This document shows, piece after piece, positions 8,733-17,745 of a DNA stretch of 64,000 bases; the first letter of the stretch is position 1; every line of letters starts with the position of its first letter. The stretch is from JAOUEA01 sp963825635. GTDB taxonomy: Bacteria > Actinomycetota > UBA4738 > HRBIN12. The notes under the pieces are model-generated. The model worked only from the letters and a program-made list of their open reading frames with translations. It was not told the origin of the DNA and searched no databases. The stretch is taken from assembly GCA_963825635.1 (NCBI GenBank), contig CAWGTU010000001.1, forward strand, positions 1,488,001 through 1,552,000, written 5' to 3'. A program made the translations under genes and the position numbers.

Positions 8733-9998
8733 ATGACGACCGTCGTGGATCCGAACGAACACCTCAGCTCCGTCGCTCCGCTGACGTCGACCGAGGAGCA
8801 GATCGAGCTCGTCGAGCACTACTCCGCCCACAACTACCACCCTCTGCCGCTCGTGGTCGCCGAGGCAGAAGGTGCGTGGGTGACCGACGTCGAAGGCAAG
8901 CGGTACCTCGACATGCTGGCGGCCTACTCGGCCCTCAACTTCGGGCATCGCCATCCAGAACTGATCGCCGCCGCGCACGCCCAGCTCGACAGGGTGACCC
9001 TGACCAGCCGAGCGTTCCACAACGACAAGATGGGGCCCTTCTGCCAGGGGCTGGCCGAGCTCTGTGAGATGGAGATGGTCCTGCCCATGAACTCCGGGGC
9101 GGAGGCCGTCGAGACCGCGGTGAAGACCGCTCGACGGTGGGGATACGACGTGAAGGGCGTGCCGGAGGATCGCGCCAAGATCGTCACCTGCACGGGCAAC
9201 TTCCACGGCCGCACGATCACGATCGTGAGCTTCTCGACCGACCCGAGTGCCAAGGGCGGATTCGGACCGTTCACGCCCGGGTTCGAGACCGTTGCCTACG
9301 GCGATGCCGATGCGCTCGCGATCGCGCTCGCCGACCCCGAGGTCGTCGGCTTCCTCGTCGAGCCCATCCAGGGCGAGGCGGGGGTCATCGTGCCTCCCGA
9401 GGGATACTTGCGTCGCGCCCGCGAGCTCTGCGACGAGCATCAGGTGTTGCTGATCGCCGACGAGGTGCAGTCGGGCCTCGGTCGCACCGGACGCACCTTC
9501 GCGTGCGAACACGAAGACGTGCGTCCGGACGTCTACGTGCTGGGCAAGGCGCTCGGCGGCGGCATCGTGCCGATCTCGGCCGTCGTGTCGAACCGAGACG
9601 TGCTCGGGGTCTTCCGCCCCGGCGAGCACGGCTCGACGTTCGGGGGGAACCCGCTCGCCTGCGCGATCGGTCTCGAGGTGCTGCGGCTGCTGAGCGCCGG
9701 CGAGTATCAGCAGCGGGCGGCCGAGCTCGGTCCCCGGTTGATCGAGCGCCTCCGGGCCGGAGCCCCGGCCGGCGTCGTCTCGGAGGTGCGGGGCAAGGGG
9801 CTCTGGGTCGGCATCGAGCTGGTCCCCAACGGATCACCCGCTCGCGAGACGTGCGAGCGGCTGCTCGACATGGGCGTGTTGGCCAAGGACACGCACGAGA
9901 CCACCGTGCGACTCGCTCCCCCGCTCTGCGTGACCGAGGAGGACCTGGACTGGGCGGCGGAGCGGATCCTCACGGCCCTGGCCGAGCGGCTCGACTGA
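8733..9998 (+). CDS. rocD: Ornithine--oxo-acid aminotransferase
   Basis: 421-residue class III PLP aminotransferase. Visible motifs: YSAHNYHPLPLVV at the N-terminus (ornithine aminotransferase type), NSGAEAVETAVKTAR, GNFHGRT, EPIQGEAGV, the PLP-site region LLIADEVQSGLGRTG and the lysine in LGKALGGG, then HGSTFGGNPLACA. It transfers the delta-amino group of ornithine to 2-oxoglutarate, giving glutamate semialdehyde (arginine and proline metabolism). ATG 8733 was preferred; two in-frame ATGs upstream (8724, 8661) are possible. Confidence 0.92.
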   Translation: MTTVVDPNEHLSSVAPLTSTEEQIELVEHYSAHNYHPLPLVVAEAEGAWVTDVEGKRYLDMLAAYSALNFGHRHPELIAAAHAQLDRVTLTSRAFHNDKMGPFCQGLAELCEMEMVLPMNSGAEAVETAVKTARRWGYDVKGVPEDRAKIVTCTGNFHGRTITIVSFSTDPSAKGGFGPFTPGFETVAYGDADALAIALADPEVVGFLVEPIQGEAGVIVPPEGYLRRARELCDEHQVLLIADEVQSGLGRTGRTFACEHEDVRPDVYVLGKALGGGIVPISAVVSNRDVLGVFRPGEHGSTFGGNPLACAIGLEVLRLLSAGEYQQRAAELGPRLIERLRAGAPAGVVSEVRGKGLWVGIELVPNGSPARETCERLLDMGVLAKDTHETTVRLAPPLCVTEEDLDWAAERILTALAERLD

Positions 9999-10621
9999 TC
10001 GGCGACGGCACCGCCCCCGAGGCGGAACCCCTCTCGCCCGGGGCGGTCGTCACCCTCCGCGAGCTCTGGCAGGGGCGACTCACCTCCTTGCGACCCGTCC
10101 GCGTCGTCGACGACGTTCCTCATCGCCATCGGTCCTTCTACTTCGCGCCCGGATCACGGTGGCTGAACGACCCTCGTCACATGGGCGAGGTCCGGTTCCT
10201 GGACGAACCGTGGGAGCTGGAGCACAAGGTCCGCGAGCGACCAGTGTTGTCGTTCTCGTTCCCCGAGACGGCCTACGCCGTGCTGCTCTCCTGGAGCGTC
10301 GACTGGGCGTTCGAGGGGTACTACGTGAACATCCAGTCGCCCCTGCGCCGACATGGCGACACGTTCGACTACGTCGACTGGTTCCTCGACGTGCGCATCC
10401 CGCCCGCCCGAGACACCTACGAATGGAAGGACGAGCACGAGCTCGCCGAGGCGGTCGAGCGGGGTCTGCTCTCCCGCGCCGATGCAGACGGGGTGCGGTG
10501 GGCGGGGGAACGCGCGATCGAGCACGTCGTCCTGCACGAGCCCCCGTTCGACCTCGACTGGCCGTCGTGGCGTCCCGATCCCTCGTGGGAACCTCTGGGC
10601 GTTCCCGACCACGCCACCTGA
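9995..10621 (+). CDS. DUF402 domain protein
   Basis: Up to about 208 residues. DUF402 features are visible: PVRVVDDVPHRHRSFYFAPG, then WSVDWAFEGYYVNIQSPLRR and FDYVDWFLDVRI, and DEHELAEAVERGLLS. In this family the core binds a nucleotide-like ligand; some members are nucleoside phosphatases. No ATG or GTG is in frame near the 5' end; conserved residues (VVTLRELWQGRL) precede the first TTG at 10088, so the start may be a rare codon (CTG 9995 or ATC 9998) overlapping the rocD stop by translational coupling, or an indel may hide it. The start is uncertain. Confidence 0.65.
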   Translation: MIGDGTAPEAEPLSPGAVVTLRELWQGRLTSLRPVRVVDDVPHRHRSFYFAPGSRWLNDPRHMGEVRFLDEPWELEHKVRERPVLSFSFPETAYAVLLSWSVDWAFEGYYVNIQSPLRRHGDTFDYVDWFLDVRIPPARDTYEWKDEHELAEAVERGLLSRADADGVRWAGERAIEHVVLHEPPFDLDWPSWRPDPSWEPLGVPDHAT

Positions 10622-10627
10622 GGTGAA

Positions 10628-10657
10628 CGCCCTCATCCCACACCACAGCGGAGGGCG
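10628..10657. terminator. Possible stem-loop after DUF402 gene
   Basis: CGCCCTC and GAGGGCG form a 7-bp stem with a 16-nt loop just after the DUF402 stop. There is no T tract, so this is a weak candidate. Confidence 0.3.
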
Positions 10658-10702
10658 GGCGTAGGATGCCGCCGACCGTTCAGTCGAGAAGGGGGATCCA
10701 TC

Positions 10703-11569
10703 ATGGACGATTCGGGTGGTTTCACCACCCCGCCCCCGCCTCCGCCACCGCCCGGTGGCGAGGGAGGAGCAGGAGGGCCCGGCCTCCCGCCACGCGGGAT
10801 CGGGGAGATCCTGAGCACGGCGTTCGAGATCTACAAGGCGAACGCCGCGAGCCTGCTGATGATCGTCGCGATCGTCGTGGTGCCGCTCACGTTCATCAGC
10901 GCGTTCCTCGGGGGGGTCGTGTTCGCTCCCGAGACGTCCACCGAGGTGATCCTCGGCCAGGAGATCGAGGTGACGACGCAGTCGGCCGGAGCGGCCCTGC
11001 TCGTCGGGGCGATCGCCGCCGTGATCGGCGTGATCATCTCCGCGGTGCTGCAGGCCGCGATCATGCGGGGCGCCGCCCAGGGAAGCATCGGCGATGCCGT
11101 CGACATCGACGCATCGTACAAGTGGGGCTTCGCGCGGTTCGGCAGCGTGTTGCTGATCTCGATCCTGGTGGGCCTCGCCGTGCTGGGCGGCCTGCTGCTC
11201 TTCGTGCTCCCGGGCATCTTCCTCGCGGTGATGTTCGCCGTGGCGATCCCGGCGCTCGTCGTCGAGAACCGCCGGGGCACCGAAGCGATGGGACGCTCGT
11301 GGAACCTGGTCAAGGGCCACTTCTGGCACGCGTTCGGGTTGATCGTGCTGACCTTCATCATCGCCGCGGTCGTGGCGGGCATCATCGGCGCGATCGGCAC
11401 CGCGATCAGCGACAACTGGTTCGTGTCGTGGATCTTCAGCTCCGTGGCGCAGATCATCGTGGCGCCCTTCTCGGCGCTGATCAGCGTGTTGCTGTACCTG
11501 GACCTGCGGGCCAGGACGGAATCGCTCACCGCCGACGGGTTGCGTGTCGAGCTGAACCGCTCCGTCTGA
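10703..11569 (+). CDS. Multi-pass membrane protein, GDPD-membrane-domain-like
   Basis: 288 residues with a cytoplasmic proline/glycine-rich N-terminus containing a run of eight prolines, then GIGEILSTAFEIYKANAAS and about six hydrophobic segments (roughly residues 50-75, 95-120, 145-170, 200-225, 240-265). The pattern of amphipathic entry helix plus paired helices is that of the glycerophosphoryl diester phosphodiesterase membrane domain/DUF7847 proteins, whose function is unknown. RBS-like AGAAGGGGG precedes the ATG. Followed by a strong hairpin. Confidence 0.75.
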   Translation: MDDSGGFTTPPPPPPPPGGEGGAGGPGLPPRGIGEILSTAFEIYKANAASLLMIVAIVVVPLTFISAFLGGVVFAPETSTEVILGQEIEVTTQSAGAALLVGAIAAVIGVIISAVLQAAIMRGAAQGSIGDAVDIDASYKWGFARFGSVLLISILVGLAVLGGLLLFVLPGIFLAVMFAVAIPALVVENRRGTEAMGRSWNLVKGHFWHAFGLIVLTFIIAAVVAGIIGAIGTAISDNWFVSWIFSSVAQIIVAPFSALISVLLYLDLRARTESLTADGLRVELNRSV

Positions 11570-11590
11570 CGCCTTTCCGCCGGCTCCGGC

Positions 11591-11619
11591 CCGAGGGCGC
11601 CCCGCGTGGGCGCCCTCGG
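11591..11619. terminator. Strong hairpin after membrane-protein gene
   Basis: CCGAGGGCGCCC and GGGCGCCCTCGG form a perfect 12-bp stem with a CGCGT loop, 22 bp after the stop. No T tract, as is common in high-GC actinobacteria. Probable intrinsic terminator. Confidence 0.65.
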
Positions 11620-11683
11620 TGCGTCCAGGACCGGCCGCCCCACCCGGTTGTCGGCGGTGCCTCGACCGGCGAAGGTTACGGGC

Positions 11684-12940
11684 ATGACAGCCTTCGCCCG
11701 ACCTCTCCGCGCTCCGATCGCGCTTCCCTGCACTCGCACGGACCCATCACGGCCGCCCCGTGGTCTTCGCCGACGCGCCGGGCGGGTCCCAGGTGCCCGA
11801 CACCGTGATCGACGCGGTCGACGGGTCACTACCTTGGCGGTATCTCGAACATGGACGGGGTGTTCGCCGCGAGCGAGGATCTCGAGGCGACCGTGGCCGC
11901 GGCTCGACGAGCCGGCGCCGATCTCACGGGCGCTGACCCGCGGCAGATCGTGTTCGGGGCGAACTCGACGTCGCTGCTGTTCCACCTGTCGAGGTCGTTC
12001 GCCCGGACGATCGGTCCCGGGGACGAGGTCGTCGTCACGAGGCTCGATCACGACGCGAACGTGCGCCCATGGGTTCTGGCCGCACGCGATGCGGGCGCGA
12101 CCGTGCGCTGGGTCGACGTTCGGCCCGACGACGCGACCCTCGACATCGTCGCGTTCGACGAGGCGCTGGAGCACGGGCCTTCGCTCGTGGCGTTCACGCT
12201 CGCCTCGAACGCGGTCGGCACCGTGACCCCGGCCGCCGCCCTCGTCGCCCGAGCCAAGGCCGCGGGGGCGCTCGTCGCCGTCGACGGCGTGCACGTCGCG
12301 CAGCACCGCTCGATCGATCTGCGGAAACCTCGGGGCCGACATCGTGACCGTCTCGCCGTACAAGGTCTTCGGCCCGCATATGGGCATGGTCGCCGCCACG
12401 CCGGCGGTGCTCGACGCATGGGACCCCTACCGCGTGCGCCCGGCCGAGCAGTACCCGTCGCCCGAGCGCTGGGAGACCGGCACCCAGAACCACGAGGCGA
12501 TGGCCGGATTCGCCGCCGCCGTCGACTACTTGGCCGGCGTCGGTACGACGTACGGTCGACCTTCCGACGATTCCCGTCGCGCCGCGCTGGTGACGGCGTT
12601 CGATGCGATCGGGGCGCACGAGCGTGCGCTCGCGCAGCGCTTCCTCGAAGGGATCGGCGCGATCGATGGGGTGCGCCTCTTCGGCATCGGCGATCTCGAC
12701 CGGCTGGACGACCGCACCCCGACGTTCGCCGTGCGCGTCGGGGACCGTCATCCACGGGAGACGGCGAAGGCGCTCGCCGACCGCGGCATCTACGTCTGGG
12801 ACGGGCACTACTACGCGATCGAGCTCTACGACCGGCTCGGCCTGCTCGACACCGGCGGAGCGGTCCGCATCGGGTTCTGCCACTACCACTCCGCGGACGA
12901 GGTCGATCGCGTGCTCGAGGCGCTCGCCGATCTCGCCTGA
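11684..12940 (+). pseudogene. Cysteine-desulfurase-like class V aminotransferase, three frameshifts
   Basis: Homology runs through four successive frames. It starts at ATG 11684 (MTAFA), shifts near 11696-11699 into LSALRSRFPALARTHHGRPV, shifts again near 11826-11829 into HYLGGISNMDGVFAASEDL, and shifts at the AAA run 12325-12327 into NLGADIVTVSPYKVFGPHMG (PLP-lysine region). Each shift is explained by one extra base, and removing all three gives a ~417-residue protein of the cysteine-desulfurase-like (VC1184-type) family. The C-terminal part (12344-12940) is open and well conserved. Either the gene is decaying or the assembly has homopolymer errors. Confidence 0.7.
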
Positions 12941-13077
12941 GGCGCGTGAGGCGTCCGACGGCCCGGCTGACCTGCGACGATCCCCTTCGGTGCCGGGTGT
13001 GGCGCGACGGCTCGTGACCCGCCCGGTTGATACGATCGGGCCGACTTCCGGCGAGGATCCCCTTCGAAAGGAACGAC

Positions 13078-14259
13078 ATGCGCATCCTGATCCTGGGCGG
13101 TGATGGCTACCTCGGATGGCCGACCGCGATGCGGTTCTCGAGCCGCGGCCACGAGGTCCACGTGGTCGACAACTACCTGCGGCGCACCGCTCATCTGGAG
13201 GCCGGGTCCGATTCCCTCACGCCGATCGCAGCGGGCCTGCCCGAGCGTGTGGCCGCGTGGAAGGGCGTCACCGGCAACGAGATCGGCGTCACCGAGGGCG
13301 ATCTCACCGACTGGAGCGTCACCGAGGGCGTGTTCCGCGACTTCCGGCCCGAGGCCGTCGTGCACTACGGCGAGATGCCGAGCGCTCCGTACTCGATGAA
13401 GGATCGCGAGCACGCCGTGTTCACGCAGACGAACAACGTCGTGAACACGTTGAACGTGATCTACGCGATGCGCGACCTCACCCCCGACGCCCACCTCGTG
13501 AAGCTCGGCACGATGGGCGAGTACGGCACCCCGAACATCGACATCGAGGAGGGGTTCATCGAGATCCGTCACAACGGCCGCGAGGACTACCTTCCCTTCC
13601 CGAAGGTGCCCGGCTCGATGTACCACCTCTCGAAGGTGCACGACTCGCACAACATCCACTTCGCCTGCCGGGTGTGGGGCCTGCGGGCCACCGACCTGAA
13701 CCAAGGCGTCGTGTACGGCATCCACACCGACGAGACGCGCCTCGATGACCGCTTGATGACCCGGTTCGACTACGACGACGTGTTCGGCACCGCGCTGAAC
13801 CGCTTCTGCCTCCAGGCGGTGATCGGCCACCCCCTCACCGTCTACGGCAAGGGGGGACAGACCCGCGGCTACCTGAACATCGTCGACACGTTGCAGTGCA
13901 TCGAGCTCGCGGTGGAGCACCCGGCCGAGCGTGGCGAGATGCGGGTCTTCAACCAGTTCACCGAGTCGTTCTCGATCCTGGAGCTCGCCCAGCTCGTGCA
14001 GAAGGCAGGGGCAGAGGTCGGCATCGACGTCGCGGTCGAGCCGATCCCCAATCCGCGCTTCGAGCTCGAGGAGCACTACTACAACCCGACCCATACGAAG
14101 TTGCTCGACCTCGGACTCAAGCCGCACCTGCTCTCCGAGACGTTGATCGAGTCGGTCTTCGCCGAGATCGAGCGGCACCGCGGGCGCGTGATCGACGACC
14201 ACATCCTGCCCCGCGACCGCTGGGCGGCGGGAGCCGCCACGGCCGACACCGCTTCGTAG
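13078..14259 (+). CDS. sqdB: UDP-sulfoquinovose synthase
   Basis: 393-residue extended short-chain dehydrogenase/reductase. The NAD-binding loop GGDGYLGWPTAM near residue 7 is the SqdB form. Catalytic elements TMGEYGTPN and the YHLSK tyrosine/lysine motif are present, as are DLNQGVVYGI and the substrate-binding RGYLNIVDTLQC. The family converts UDP-glucose and sulfite to UDP-sulfoquinovose, the head-group donor of sulfolipid or sulfoquinovose-containing glycans. GAAAGGA 7 bp before ATG 13078 fixes the start. A glycosyltransferase gene follows after 3 bp and is the likely user or partner. Confidence 0.93.
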   Translation: MRILILGGDGYLGWPTAMRFSSRGHEVHVVDNYLRRTAHLEAGSDSLTPIAAGLPERVAAWKGVTGNEIGVTEGDLTDWSVTEGVFRDFRPEAVVHYGEMPSAPYSMKDREHAVFTQTNNVVNTLNVIYAMRDLTPDAHLVKLGTMGEYGTPNIDIEEGFIEIRHNGREDYLPFPKVPGSMYHLSKVHDSHNIHFACRVWGLRATDLNQGVVYGIHTDETRLDDRLMTRFDYDDVFGTALNRFCLQAVIGHPLTVYGKGGQTRGYLNIVDTLQCIELAVEHPAERGEMRVFNQFTESFSILELAQLVQKAGAEVGIDVAVEPIPNPRFELEEHYYNPTHTKLLDLGLKPHLLSETLIESVFAEIERHRGRVIDDHILPRDRWAAGAATADTAS

Positions 14260-14262
14260 CGC

Positions 14263-15315
14263 ATGTGGGCCCTGCGGCTGCTCGCCGGCGTGGCCGCGGC
14301 CGCGTTCTTCCTCGCGGCGCTCCGCTCCTACCAGCGACGCAACATCAGCCGGCTGAGCCTGTTCACGGCGTTCGTCGCGTCGACCGCAGTGATCGTGTTG
14401 GCGGCGTTCCCGAACCTGTTCGACCCGGTCTTCGACACGTTCAACTTCCAGCCGGGCGACAACCGGCGGCTCGTGGCGCTGCTGCTCGGCGCCGTGGTCG
14501 TGCTCTTCCTGCTGCTGTTCCGCCTGCAGGGGCACTCCGATCGCAGCGAACGAGCGATCCGGCAGCTCGTGGAGTCGCTCACGGTCGAACGGTTCGACTG
14601 GGAGGAGGTCGAACGTCGCGTGCCGCCCGGGCCGAAGGTCATCACGATCTGCCCCGCCTTCAACGAGGCCGAGAACGTCGGCGCCGTGATCGATGCGATG
14701 CCGAAGGAGGTCGCCGGGTACCGCGTGGTGCCGATCGTCATCGACGACCACTCCGACGACGGCACCGCGGACGCCGCGCGGGTGGCCGGTGCCTTCGCGG
14801 CCACCCTGCCGATCCAGCGCGGAGGGGGTATGGCGCTGCGGGTGGGTTACGACATCGCCCTGCGGCTCGGAGCCGACATCGTCGTCTCGCTCGACGCCGA
14901 CGGTCAGCACCTGCCCGAGGAGATCCCCGTGCTGATCGAACCGATCGTCGAGGACCGGGCCGACCACGTGAACGGCTCGCGCATGCTCGGCGACTTCGAG
15001 CGGGGCGGGCCCTTGATCCGGCACGCGGGCGTGCACTTCTTCTCCTGGCTCGTGACGATCCTCACCGGCCAGCGCATCACCGACATCTCGAGCGGTTACC
15101 GCGCCACGCGCGCCGAGACGCTGCGCAAGCTGATCCTCGTCCAGGATCAGTTCTGGAGCTCGGAGATCACGATCGAGGCGCTGCGTCAGCGCGCCCGCAT
15201 CGTTGAGGTCCCGGTCACGTTCCTCACCCGCCGCGGCGGCGAGTCGAAGAAGCCGAAGAGCATGCGGTACGCCTGGCACTTCTCGAAGGCGATCGGCAAG
15301 ACGTGGCTCAGGTAG
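14263..15315 (+). CDS. DUF2304-GT2 fusion glycosyltransferase
   Basis: 350 residues. An N-terminal DUF2304-like part has hydrophobic helices near residues 3-20, 28-47 and 66-85; a GT2 (DPM1/DPG synthase-like) domain from about residue 125 follows, with TICPAFNEAENVGAVIDAM, VIDDHSDDGT and the metal-binding SLDADGQHLPEE. DUF2304 proteins usually occur separately beside GT2 enzymes; here the two are fused. It probably transfers a nucleotide-activated sugar to a lipid carrier at the membrane. It starts 3 bp after sqdB, so UDP-sulfoquinovose may be its donor, though this is inference. Confidence 0.85.
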   Translation: MWALRLLAGVAAAAFFLAALRSYQRRNISRLSLFTAFVASTAVIVLAAFPNLFDPVFDTFNFQPGDNRRLVALLLGAVVVLFLLLFRLQGHSDRSERAIRQLVESLTVERFDWEEVERRVPPGPKVITICPAFNEAENVGAVIDAMPKEVAGYRVVPIVIDDHSDDGTADAARVAGAFAATLPIQRGGGMALRVGYDIALRLGADIVVSLDADGQHLPEEIPVLIEPIVEDRADHVNGSRMLGDFERGGPLIRHAGVHFFSWLVTILTGQRITDISSGYRATRAETLRKLILVQDQFWSSEITIEALRQRARIVEVPVTFLTRRGGESKKPKSMRYAWHFSKAIGKTWLR

Positions 15316-15934
15316 CGGCGCCATTCGGGGCGCCGCGTGCCTCGAGGTCGCGGATCAGGCACCATGGCACCACGGCGGCGGGCGCCGTGATACCCACCAC
15401 GTAGAGGACCTTCGCCCACGCCTGGTCGAACCCGCCGACGAGGCCCACGAACGCTGCGGCGAGGATCACGGCCACAGCCGGACGCAACGGTCGCCACGCG
15501 ACACGCCCCCGGGTCGCGATCAGCAGCGCCGCCGCCACGATCAGGGTGCCCACGGTCGCGACGATCACCCCGACGAGGTGGAGCACACCGTGCCACGAGG
15601 TCGCCTCCCCTGCCGCGTCGGTCGGGAATGCCAGCAGGAGGTCGCCGATGGCGGTCACGAGGTATCCGGCGACGGCGATCGGCGAGAGCCCCACGGGCCG
15701 CAGGGCTCCGAGCGCGAAGACGGCATAGCACCCGCCGAGCCAGATGAACGCCGCGATCATCGGCAGACCGGCGGGGCCTCCGAGCGCCATGCTGCTGGGC
15801 CAGCTCACCCACCCCTGTGACGCCATCACGTCATCGCGGACCCCGGCGAGCACGAACGCCGCGACCAGGAAGCCGATGGGCCCCGCGGCACCGGCCCACA
15901 ACGCCACCGATCCCGGCTCGCTCCGAGCCCTCAC
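15308..15934 (-). CDS. DUF998-type membrane protein
   Basis: 208 residues with six hydrophobic segments evenly spaced through the chain (about residues 10-30, 55-78, 85-105, 118-142, 150-168, 175-192) and short polar loops. The layout and LxxxGDLLLAFPTD loop match DUF998 proteins of unknown function. The 3' end overlaps the convergent glycosyltransferase gene by 8 bp, and the start overlaps the psuG stop by 4 bp, so it belongs to the psuK-psuG transcription unit. Confidence 0.75.
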   Translation of the reverse strand: MRARSEPGSVALWAGAAGPIGFLVAAFVLAGVRDDVMASQGWVSWPSSMALGGPAGLPMIAAFIWLGGCYAVFALGALRPVGLSPIAVAGYLVTAIGDLLLAFPTDAAGEATSWHGVLHLVGVIVATVGTLIVAAALLIATRGRVAWRPLRPAVAVILAAAFVGLVGGFDQAWAKVLYVVGITAPAAVVPWCLIRDLEARGAPNGAAT

Positions 15935-16839
15935 GATCGGCCGGCGTGCGCAACGGCGATCTCGGCCGCGACCCGCGCGTTGCTCTCGAGCAGGGCGAGG
16001 TTGGCCTCGAGGCTCCGGCCGCCGGTCAGCTCGGCCAGCGTCGAGAGCAGGTACGGCGTGCGTGCCTTCCCCCGGACCCCGTGCTCGTCGGCGAGGCGCT
16101 CGGCCTCGCGAGCCGCCCCCGACACCTCGTCGGCGTCCATCGCGATCGCCGGCGGCACAGGGTTACACAGCAGGACGGTGGACCCGGTACCCAGGGCGAG
16201 CGCGGCGTCGAGCATGGCAGCCGCCTCCGCGGGCGAGTCGACGCGGTGCTCGAGCTCGACGGGCGCCTCCCTCACCAGGAAGAACGGCAGCCGATCCACC
16301 GCGTAGCCTGTGATCGCCACACCGAGCTCCTCGAGCTTCTCGGCCGTCGCAGCGGGATCGATGATCGACTTGGGACCGGAGCAGACGAGCAGTCCCGGCG
16401 TACGTGCGAGTTCGAGCAGGTCGGCGCTGACGTCGAACGCCTCACCCGGATGCACCCCCCCGATGCCCCCGGTCGCGCCGACGGGCACGCCCGCCCTCGC
16501 ACTCGCCCAGATCGTGGCGCTCACCGTCGTGGCCCCGAGCGCGTGCGCCGCCACCGCGACCGGCAGGTCGCGTCGCGCCACCTTGGTGGCCACCCCCGGC
16601 TCACAGAAGCGGGCGAGCTCGTCGATCCCGAGCCCGACGACCAGGCGCCCGTCGACGACCCCGATCCACGCCGGCACGCCTCCACCCGCACGGATCGCGG
16701 AGCTCATGCGCCGCACGCATTCCTCGTTGCGAGGCGCGGGCAGGCCCTGGCCGATCACGCTGGTCTCGAGGGCCACGACGCCGACGCTGGCGGCGAGCGC
16801 GTCGCGGACCTCGTCCGCAACCACGAGCGGGTCAGCCAC
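15931..16839 (-). CDS. psuG: Pseudouridine-5'-phosphate glycosidase
   Basis: 302 residues (E. coli PsuG is 312). Key features: ALETSVIGQGLPAPRN near residue 20, ATKVARRDLPVAVA with the catalytic lysine, TVSATIWASARAGV, GATGGIGGVHPGE, and the C-terminal GKARTPYLLSTLAELTGGRSL. It splits pseudouridine 5'-phosphate into uracil and ribose 5-phosphate. GTG 16839 overlaps the stop of the PfkB-family kinase by 8 bp, the normal coupling of kinase and glycosidase. Confidence 0.94.
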   Translation of the reverse strand: MADPLVVADEVRDALAASVGVVALETSVIGQGLPAPRNEECVRRMSSAIRAGGGVPAWIGVVDGRLVVGLGIDELARFCEPGVATKVARRDLPVAVAAHALGATTVSATIWASARAGVPVGATGGIGGVHPGEAFDVSADLLELARTPGLLVCSGPKSIIDPAATAEKLEELGVAITGYAVDRLPFFLVREAPVELEHRVDSPAEAAAMLDAALALGTGSTVLLCNPVPPAIAMDADEVSGAAREAERLADEHGVRGKARTPYLLSTLAELTGGRSLEANLALLESNARVAAEIAVAHAGRS

Positions 16840-17707
16840 GTGGAGCTCCCCGTTCGGGCCACGCCTGCTCGCTCTCCGCGACGAGAGCGCCGGCGTGGCA
16901 GGCGCGCGCGAGCGCGTCCTCGGGCGCGGCGCCACGCGCGAGTCTCGCCAGCAGCACCCCGTCGAACGCGTCGCCGGCCCCCGTCGGGTCGACCTCGTTG
17001 ACCGTCTCGGCTGGAGCGGTGAGCACCCGTCCGTCCACGCAGAGGGCGGCCCCCCGACGATCCATCTTGACCGCCGCGACGCGATAGCGCTCGCCGAGCG
17101 CCCCCGCGGCATCGGTGCCGGAGCGGCCCGTGAGCACCTCGACCTCCCGTTCGTTCCCGAGCACCACGGTGGCATCCGACGTCTCCTCGAAGAAGCGATC
17201 GGCACCGAACGCCTCGACGAGCGGCCAGGACGCCGTCTCGATCGCCACCAGGCCCGCGCGCGCCCGGGCGAGAGCCGCGGCGGCCGCCTCGTGCCCCGCG
17301 TCCTGTAGGAACAGGTAGCCGGAGACGAGCACGGCGCCTCCCTCGATCGTCGGGGGAAGATCGTAGGGTTCGAGCCGGGCGTTCGCTCCGCGATCGGCGA
17401 CCATCGAACGTTCCCCCGGTTCGTGCACGACGAGCATCGTGCCGGTGGCCGTCTCGGCGTCGATCGTCAACGCCGCGTCGACCCCGCGTTCGGCGATGGC
17501 TCCCCGCACCGTCCTTCCCTGCAGGTCGGCGCCGACGCGGCCGAGCACCTGCGCCGTCGCGCCGGCCCACGCCCCCCACACCGCCGCGTTCGCCGAGGTG
17601 CCCCCCGGCTGCAGTAGGACGCGGCCGTGCACGTCGCCGCCGCGCTTCAACGCCTCGGCGTCGACCCTGATGTCGAGCATCACGTCCCCGACGCACACGA
17701 GGTCCAC
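16832..17707 (-). CDS. psuK: PfkB-family kinase, probable pseudouridine kinase
   Basis: 291 residues from GTG 17707 (VDLVCVGDVMLDI). Ribokinase/PfkB signatures: PGGTSANAAVWGAWAG near residue 35 and DPTGAGDAFDGVLLARL near residue 240, the latter holding the anion hole and catalytic Asp. The overlap with psuG makes pseudouridine the likely substrate, which it would phosphorylate to pseudouridine 5'-phosphate. The assignment to pseudouridine rests on context; by sequence alone it is a generic carbohydrate or nucleoside kinase. Confidence 0.85.
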   Translation of the reverse strand: MDLVCVGDVMLDIRVDAEALKRGGDVHGRVLLQPGGTSANAAVWGAWAGATAQVLGRVGADLQGRTVRGAIAERGVDAALTIDAETATGTMLVVHEPGERSMVADRGANARLEPYDLPPTIEGGAVLVSGYLFLQDAGHEAAAAALARARAGLVAIETASWPLVEAFGADRFFEETSDATVVLGNEREVEVLTGRSGTDAAGALGERYRVAAVKMDRRGAALCVDGRVLTAPAETVNEVDPTGAGDAFDGVLLARLARGAAPEDALARACHAGALVAESEQAWPERGAPRG

Positions 17708-17745
17708 GGCGCCCACCCTACCGGGCGATGGTGCGAGGTCGGCCC

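Noticed and set aside
12883..15324. An 813-residue open frame on the minus strand
   Set aside because: Antisense shadow of sqdB and the glycosyltransferase, both of which show clear family motifs on the plus strand.
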